Shown: piece by piece, positions 5,219-9,345 of the stretch
Position numbering within the stretch: the stretch's first letter is position 1
Layout: every line of letters starts with the position of its first letter
Origin: UBA1774 sp045628925
GTDB lineage: Bacteria; Bacillota; Clostridia; Oscillospirales; Oscillospiraceae
Length of the DNA: 9,345 nt
Assembly: GCA_045628925.1 (NCBI GenBank)
Contig: JAZQQF010000002.1
Span: 1 to 9,345 of the forward strand
Direction: 5' to 3'
Translations under genes and position numbers: made by a program
Notes under the pieces: model-generated
The model's input: only the letters and a program-made list of their open reading frames with translations
The model's database searches: none
Told to the model about the DNA's origin: nothing

Positions 5219-6766
5219 TTAAAACTCCATCATTTTGATCTCCGCCGCGAGCTTCGGGCGGAAGGGCATCTGCGACAGGATATCCCTTTCAAGGTCGACG
5301 CCCTCGGCAATCTCGGTCAGCTCCAGCCCGTCCTCCGTGAGACGGAAGACGCAGCGCTCCGTCACATACAGCACCTCCTGCCCGATGGCGCGGGCATTCT
5401 CCACGGCGAAGCTGCGGGTGGGGATGGTCTGCTGGAACTTCCGGACGCGCCCCTCCTTCGTGATGGCGACGCGCTGCCCGTCGAAGCTGCCCTCCAGCCC
5501 GCCGGAGGTGAAGGTCATGCAGAACACCACCTTCTTCGTGGTCTGGCTGATGTTGGCGAAGCCGCCGATGCCGCTGAGCTTGCCGGGCGCCTGATGGCCG
5601 TTCACGTTGCCCATGGCGTCCACCTGCAGGGTGCCGATGAAGCAGATATCCAGCCCGCCGCCCTCATAGAAATCGAACTGCCGGGCCATGTCCATCATGG
5701 TGTCCGGCCCGATGGACACGCCGAAGCCCTTGCCGCCCAGCGGGTAGCCGCCGGTGTGGCCCGATTCCACGGAGAGATGCACGTTTTCCAGCATCCCCCG
5801 ATCCAGCACCTCCTGCGCGATCAGCTCCGGGATGCCCACGCCGATGTTGGCGATCATGCCTTCCTTCAGCTCATGCACCGCCCGCCGGGCGATGGCGCGG
5901 TGCAGGTCGGTGCGGTGGCTGGTCTCTCCGATGCGGGCGCAGATCTCGTCCCGGCAGGCGCGGAGGATGTTCCCGGTGGGCACGTATTTGCCGCACACGT
6001 AGTCATAGAATCCATCGAGGCTGGTGAGCTGCTTCTGCTCCGGCACCACCACCACCGCGTCCACCAGCGCGGAGGGGACGTTCACCATCCGCGGCAGCAT
6101 ATGATTGTTCACGATGCGGCTCACCTGCACGATGACCTTGCCGCCGTTGCGGTGGGTGGCCTGCGCCACGCTGAGGCAGTCCACGCTGGCGGCCTCGTTT
6201 TCATAGGTGATGTTGCCGCGCTCGTCGGCATAGCTGGCCTTCAGAAAGGCGATATCCACCTGCGGGATGTCATACAGCAGACCCTCCTCGCCGGGCTTGT
6301 CCGCCATGTGCACCAGCGTGCGCTTGCTGCGTTCGTTCAGCCGGTACTGGCCCACGCGGGGATCCACGAACAGGTTCAGACCGATCTTGGAGAACAGCGT
6401 TTTCTGCCCGCAGGCCGCCGCCCGGATCATATGGCTCATCACGCCGCCGGGCAGATTGTAGCCCTCGATGCGGTTCTCCTGAATGGCCTTCACCGTGCCG
6501 TGCAGGCTGCCGAAGAAGCCGATGACCACGCAGTCGGCGCCGCCCTCGCAGATATAGCCCTCCACGTCGCTGTCCTCCCGCCATTCGGCGAAGCTGAAGG
6601 AGGAATACACGGTCAGATGCCGCGGATGGCCGGTGGCGCGGAAGCGCTTCGTCAGCGCCTTGTTCAGATCCACGGGGGAGGCGCAGCCGCCGAAGGAATT
6701 GACCCAGATGGTGTCCCCATCCCGTATGAGTTCCATCGCTTCCTCCATGGTGTAGAGCTTTTTCAT
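5219..6766 (-). CDS. Family I acyl-CoA:acetate/propionate CoA-transferase
   Basis: This 515-aa cytoplasmic enzyme moves CoA between a carboxylic acid and an acyl-CoA through a covalent glutamyl-CoA intermediate, by analogy with propionate CoA-transferase and YdiF. It is a fused alpha-beta type. The first half begins with the typical MEEAMELIRDGDTIWVNSFGG start (about 7-27) and carries LPGGVMSHMIRA (105-116). The second half (from about 290) carries VESGHTGGYPLGG, in which Glu334 is the expected catalytic residue, and SGIGGFANIS (398-407), the glycine loop of the oxyanion hole. Length agrees with the ~515-530 aa of the family. The ATG at 6766 gives the normal N-terminus. The ribosome site is modest (GGAAGGCAGG, 8 nt spacing). 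It has its own near-consensus promoter and terminator but lies 145 bp upstream of the enoate-reductase-type gene in the same orientation, which suggests linked roles. The acid partner is unknown. Confidence 0.9.
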   Translation of the reverse strand: MKKLYTMEEAMELIRDGDTIWVNSFGGCASPVDLNKALTKRFRATGHPRHLTVYSSFSFAEWREDSDVEGYICEGGADCVVIGFFGSLHGTVKAIQENRIEGYNLPGGVMSHMIRAAACGQKTLFSKIGLNLFVDPRVGQYRLNERSKRTLVHMADKPGEEGLLYDIPQVDIAFLKASYADERGNITYENEAASVDCLSVAQATHRNGGKVIVQVSRIVNNHMLPRMVNVPSALVDAVVVVPEQKQLTSLDGFYDYVCGKYVPTGNILRACRDEICARIGETSHRTDLHRAIARRAVHELKEGMIANIGVGIPELIAQEVLDRGMLENVHLSVESGHTGGYPLGGKGFGVSIGPDTMMDMARQFDFYEGGGLDICFIGTLQVDAMGNVNGHQAPGKLSGIGGFANISQTTKKVVFCMTFTSGGLEGSFDGQRVAITKEGRVRKFQQTIPTRSFAVENARAIGQEVLYVTERCVFRLTEDGLELTEIAEGVDLERDILSQMPFRPKLAAEIKMMEF

Positions 6767-6784
6767 ACCGTCAACCTGCCTTCC

Positions 6785-6800
6785 GTGCCGGCACCGGCAC
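6785..6800 (-). promoter_or_regulatory. Hairpin-forming palindrome in the CoA-transferase leader
   Basis: The minus strand reads GTGCCGGTGCCGGCAC, able to fold as a 5-bp stem with a 6-nt loop. It contains the perfect 10-bp palindrome GTGCCGGCAC (6785-6794) and a tandem GGCACC repeat on the plus strand. It lies between the predicted transcription start (about 6814) and the ribosome site, so it could affect translation or bind a regulator. Either function is inference. Confidence 0.35.
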
Positions 6801-6811
6801 CGTCATATTAC

Positions 6812-6823
6812 GATAGTCATATC
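6812..6823. promoter_or_regulatory. Candidate operator at the CoA-transferase -10 region
   Basis: The dyad GATAGTCATATC (GATA-N4-TATC) overlaps the -10 box, and TGACTAT occurs twice on the minus strand with an 11-bp period (starting at 6831 and 6820). The whole stretch is bracketed by CCGT (6800s) and ACGG (6829-6832). The placement fits a repressor site, but no regulator gene is visible in the window. Confidence 0.3.
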
Positions 6824-6849
6824 ATAGTCACGGCGGGCTTTTTTGTCAA
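6821..6849 (-). promoter_or_regulatory. Near-consensus sigma-A promoter of the CoA-transferase
   Basis: On the minus strand TTGACA (6849-6844) and TATGAT (6826-6821) are 17 bp apart, one mismatch from full consensus. The predicted start is near 6814, with a leader of about 48 nt. Confidence 0.8.
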
Positions 6850-6895
6850 GGCGGCGGGGGAGAACTGCTTCCGGAAAAGAATGCGGAGATTTATG

Positions 6896-6924
6896 TTGCA
6901 AAGTATGTTTCTCTGTGGTACAAT
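6896..6924 (+). promoter_or_regulatory. Predicted sigma-A promoter of the HD / ABC operon
   Basis: TTGCAA (6896-6901) and TACAAT (6919-6924) are 17 bp apart, with an extended -10 TGG at 6916-6918. Transcription would start near 6931. It diverges from the CoA-transferase promoter, with about 46 bp between the two -35 boxes. Confidence 0.7.
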
Positions 6925-6973
6925 CACAGCTACGATGCGTAAATTTACCTGTACGGAACCGGGAGGAAAAGCA

Positions 6974-8032
6974 ATGGAACAAAAAAGTCTGGCTCTCGCG
7001 CTCTTAAAGGGCGGGAACTGGGGCCCGTATGAAGCGCTCACCGAGGCTTTTCTGCCCACGCGGTATGGGGAACTGCTCACGGAAGCCATGGAAGCGCTGA
7101 ACTGGGACGCGCTGTATCTCAGCCACGTGCACGGCTTCGGCCATATCGAGCGCACCATGATCCACGGGGCCATGTGCGCGTGGGCCGAGGCGCTGCCGGA
7201 AGCGGAAACGCGGCTCCTGCTGCAGATGTGCTCCTACCACGATACCGGCCGCAATTCCGATTTTCTGGACGGGGCGCACGGCGCGCGGAGCGCAGAGAAG
7301 CTCGCTTCGCTCACGGGCCTCGCAGGCGAGGATCTGAAAGCGGCGATGGCGGGCGTGGAGGCCCACAGTCTGAACGACCGGATGATGGACGAGGTGCTGG
7401 ACCGATACGATCCGGCGGACCGGCCCCGGGCGCAGCTGCTGGCGGAGATGCTCAAGGACGCCGACGGGCTGGACCGGGTGCGCATCCGCGACCTGAACGT
7501 GAAGTTCCTCCGCCGGAAGGACAGCGCATCGCGCTCGGCCTTCGCGCAGGAGCTGTTCGACCGATACGTGGCAGCCGAGGCGGCGCAGGGCCGGACGCTG
7601 GAGGACGGCGGCTTCGATCTGGATACCATCCAGAAGGTGAAGGGCTTCGTGGCGGACTGCTTCGGCCGCGGCGCCAGCTGCGCGCAGACCGGGATGATGG
7701 CGCTGGGGATGCTCACGGGAACGGAGATCTCCTCCCAGCTGCTGGACGCCTGCACCGGCGAGACGGACGTCTGCGGCCTCCTGCACGCGGCGCTCCTGTT
7801 CTTCGGCATCTGGTACGGGAATCAGGGCCGCAGCGGCGCGGAGATCACGGCGCTGCGCCGGAAGTACCGGGCAAAGTTCGCCGCGCAGTACGGGTCCGAG
7901 CTTTGCCGGGAGATGAAGCCGCAGGTGGGCTGCTCCGGCTTCGCGGTGGATGGGATCCTGTTCGCCATCCAGTTTTTTGAGGAAGAAAACAAAAATAAAA
8001 ATAAAAAAGAAAATGGAGTTGGTAAGTCTTGA
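6974..8032 (+). CDS. HD-domain hydrolase with an unassigned C-terminal region
   Basis: The 352-aa soluble product carries an HD metal-dependent phosphohydrolase core: HGFGHIER with His57, the His89-Asp90 pair in CSYHDTGR, His102 in GAHGARSA, His131 in VEAHS, and Asp162/Asp164 in KDADGLDRVRI. These are the ligands expected for one or two metal ions. HD enzymes cleave phosphoester bonds, often in nucleotides, but the substrate cannot be told from sequence. Residues about 180-335 are predicted helical and match no family I recognise. The last ~17 residues are an Asn/Lys-rich hydrophilic tail encoded by AT-rich DNA, unlike the rest of the gene. The ATG at 6974 has GGGAGG 7 nt ahead and a promoter upstream. 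The frame stays open far upstream, but that part lies antisense to the CoA-transferase. The stop overlaps the start of the ABC gene by 4 nt, so the two are translationally coupled. Confidence 0.85.
   Translation: MEQKSLALALLKGGNWGPYEALTEAFLPTRYGELLTEAMEALNWDALYLSHVHGFGHIERTMIHGAMCAWAEALPEAETRLLLQMCSYHDTGRNSDFLDGAHGARSAEKLASLTGLAGEDLKAAMAGVEAHSLNDRMMDEVLDRYDPADRPRAQLLAEMLKDADGLDRVRIRDLNVKFLRRKDSASRSAFAQELFDRYVAAEAAQGRTLEDGGFDLDTIQKVKGFVADCFGRGASCAQTGMMALGMLTGTEISSQLLDACTGETDVCGLLHAALLFFGIWYGNQGRSGAEITALRRKYRAKFAAQYGSELCREMKPQVGCSGFAVDGILFAIQFFEEENKNKNKKENGVGKS
8015..8018 (+). promoter_or_regulatory. Ribosome binding site for the TTG-started ABC gene
   Basis: GGAG, embedded in the last codons of the HD gene, lies 10 nt before TTG at 8029. 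The first ATG in the ABC frame (8059) has no comparable site, so this GGAG decides the start. Confidence 0.6.
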
Positions 8033-9345
8033 AGCAGTACAAATGGGCGTTTCAGTGGATGGGCAAGCGGAAATATTTCCTGATCCTTGCCATCCTCTTT
8101 GACGTCGCGGGTGTCGGCCTGATGACCATCGAGCCGTACATCTTCAAGGACATCGTGGACGATGTCCTCATGCCCCAGCAGCTGGAACGGCTCATCCCCA
8201 TGCTGGCCATGTCCCTGCTGGTGGGTCTCGCATTCTCCGCCTGCCGATACTTTACGAGTATCTTCGCGGAAATGGCCTCCGAGACCGCCGTTGTGCGTCT
8301 GAAGGGCGCGCTGTTCCGCAAGCTGATGGTGCTGGACTCCGGCTATTACCGGGAAAACAAGGCCGGCGACATCATCAACAAATGCTCCGGCGACGTGGAG
8401 GTCATCAGCCGCAGCCTTTCTTTCGTCATTCCCCGCGTGGTGGAATTTGTCCTGATGCTCATCGTGGCCATCACGGTCTTCATGCGCATCAACTGGAAGT
8501 ACACCATCATCCTCCTGCTGGTCAGCCCCTTCACCGCGGTCGCGGCCAATAAGATGGGCAAGAAGCTGCACCCCGCCTTCAAGAAGGCCCGTAAGCAGCT
8601 GAGCAATCTGAACGCCGTCGTGGCGGAGAACATCGCGGGCAACCGGGTGGTCAAGGCCTTCGTCCGCGAGGACTTCGAGATGGAGAAGTTCCAGGAGGAG
8701 AACCACGGCTACAAGAAGCTGAACGTGGAAGCCACCATGATCTGGCTGCGCTACGGCCCCATCATCGACTCCCTCGCCACGATGATCACCGTCATCAACC
8801 TGATCGTCGGCTCCATCCTCGTCATCAAGGGCGGCATCACCATCGGCGAGCTGACCCTGTTCCTCACCTTTGCGTGGACGCTGAACGAGCCCCTCATGAT
8901 GATGGGTATGCTGGTGAACGATATCCAGCGCTTCAAGGCATCCACCGAGAAGGTGCAGGAGCTGTATTACATGGGCGAGAACATTCAGGAGCCCGAGACC
9001 GACAAGAGCCCCGAGAACGTAAAGGGCAAGGTGGATCTGGACCATGTCACCCTGCAGTATGGTTCCACCAAGGTGCTGGATGACGTGACCATGCACATCA
9101 AGCCCGGCCAGGTCATCGGCGTCATGGGCCCCACCGGCTGCGGCAAGACCACGCTGGTGAACGTCATCGACCGCTTCGCGGACGTGACCGGCGGCAGCGT
9201 GAAGCTGGACGGGGTGGACGTGCGCGACTGGTCGCTGAAAAAGCTCAGACGGAACATCGGCCTCACCATGCAGGACGTGTTCCTCTTCTCCGATACCGTG
9301 GAGAGCAACATCGCCTACGGCGTGCCCGATACGTCCTTTGACAAC
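8029..9345 (+). CDS. ABC exporter half-transporter, fused membrane and ATPase domains (3' partial)
   Basis: 439 codons are present before the window ends. The N-terminal part (about 1-300) is a six-helix exporter membrane domain with hydrophobic segments near 15-35, 55-78, 136-175 (two) and 248-290 (two), and the typical cytoplasmic-loop sequence AENIAGNRVVKAFVRE near 199-214. The ATPase domain follows from about 333: A-loop Tyr344, Walker A GPTGCGKT at 367-374, and Q-loop Gln415 in MQDVFLFSDT. The signature motif and Walker B lie beyond the window. This is the MsbA/multidrug type, which acts as a dimer or heterodimer to export lipids, drugs or peptides; the cargo is unknown. In this frame a TAA at 8023-8025 leaves only TTG 8029 or ATG 8059 as early starts. 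TTG is preferred because it keeps the basic/aromatic N-terminus, has GGAG ahead and overlaps the HD stop (TTGA). A second half-transporter gene often follows such genes but cannot be seen. Confidence 0.9.
   Translation, partial: MKQYKWAFQWMGKRKYFLILAILFDVAGVGLMTIEPYIFKDIVDDVLMPQQLERLIPMLAMSLLVGLAFSACRYFTSIFAEMASETAVVRLKGALFRKLMVLDSGYYRENKAGDIINKCSGDVEVISRSLSFVIPRVVEFVLMLIVAITVFMRINWKYTIILLLVSPFTAVAANKMGKKLHPAFKKARKQLSNLNAVVAENIAGNRVVKAFVREDFEMEKFQEENHGYKKLNVEATMIWLRYGPIIDSLATMITVINLIVGSILVIKGGITIGELTLFLTFAWTLNEPLMMMGMLVNDIQRFKASTEKVQELYYMGENIQEPETDKSPENVKGKVDLDHVTLQYGSTKVLDDVTMHIKPGQVIGVMGPTGCGKTTLVNVIDRFADVTGGSVKLDGVDVRDWSLKKLRRNIGLTMQDVFLFSDTVESNIAYGVPDTSFDN

Noticed and set aside
3382..5238. 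A 618-codon plus-strand frame opposite the flavin oxidoreductase
   Set aside because: It has the same antisense composition bias and no recognisable domain, and the minus-strand protein has complete cofactor motifs.
3133..6766. A bile-acid (bai) 7-alpha-dehydroxylation cluster
   Set aside because: The reductase resembles BaiCD/BaiH in build, but the CoA-transferase here is family I, whereas BaiF is family III, and no other bai gene is present.
8003..8025. Programmed -1 frameshift on the A6 run to fuse the HD protein to the ABC exporter
   Set aside because: The -1 frame is indeed the ABC frame, but it meets TAA at 8023-8025 before the exporter begins, and the A6G run is not in the phase needed for the classic slippery heptamer.
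4952..8032. A 1026-codon open frame on the plus strand running through the CoA-transferase region into the HD gene
   Set aside because: Everything before 6974 is antisense to the CoA-transferase and reductase start, has low-complexity His/Ala/Gly/Asp composition, and has no ribosome site. Only the part from 6974 is a gene.
7822..9096. A 424-codon minus-strand frame opposite the ABC exporter
   Set aside because: It is antisense to clear Walker A and membrane-domain sequence, and its His/Leu/Asp-rich composition matches no family.
1..9345. CRISPR arrays, tRNA or rRNA genes, insertion sequences, phage genes
   Set aside because: No regularly spaced direct repeats, cloverleaf-forming sequences, rRNA-like stretches or transposase/integrase motifs were seen on either strand.

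Overview
The window reads as a piece of chromosome from a GC-rich, strictly anaerobic Firmicute, most likely a gut member of the Clostridia. The clues are strong GGAGG-type Shine-Dalgarno sites, sigma-A promoters with a uniform 17-bp spacer, a TTG start codon, GC-rich hairpin terminators, and an oxygen-sensitive flavin/iron-sulfur enoate-reductase-type enzyme next to a family I CoA-transferase. The exact taxon cannot be read from the sequence. There are no transposases, phage genes, CRISPR arrays, tRNAs or rRNAs. Coding density is high and all genes are intact except the two cut by the window ends.

Layout from left to right. (1) Positions 1-87 hold the last 28 codons of an unrecognised plus-strand gene. 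A 250-bp intergenic stretch follows, with a striking cluster of hairpins (91-189), a possible terminator and a good promoter. (2) A plus-strand MATE-family multidrug/Na+ antiporter (338-1810) converges on a minus-strand thymidylate kinase (1867-2529), with a 13-bp-stem terminator between them. (3) A minus-strand two-gene operon has its own promoter (5123-5151) and terminator (2602-2631). It encodes a 646-aa FMN/4Fe-4S/FAD oxidoreductase of the 2,4-dienoyl-CoA reductase / 2-enoate reductase class and a small zinc-ribbon membrane protein. (4) Immediately upstream, also on the minus strand, lies a 515-aa family I acyl-CoA:acetate/propionate CoA-transferase with a near-consensus promoter and its own terminator. 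(5) Diverging from it on the plus strand is an operon of an HD-domain hydrolase (6974-8032) and an ABC exporter half-transporter (from 8029, cut by the window end). These two genes overlap by 4 bp, and the second starts with TTG.

The most coherent functional unit is the CoA-transferase plus the enoate-reductase-type enzyme. Together they could move CoA between an unsaturated acid and a short-chain acyl-CoA and reduce an activated C=C bond as an electron sink. The substrate is unknown. The reductase carries Trp where better-studied relatives have the active-site Tyr. The HD/ABC operon and the MATE pump have no evident metabolic link to this module beyond adjacency. Several very long antisense open frames occur over these genes; I regard them as by-products of GC-rich codon usage.
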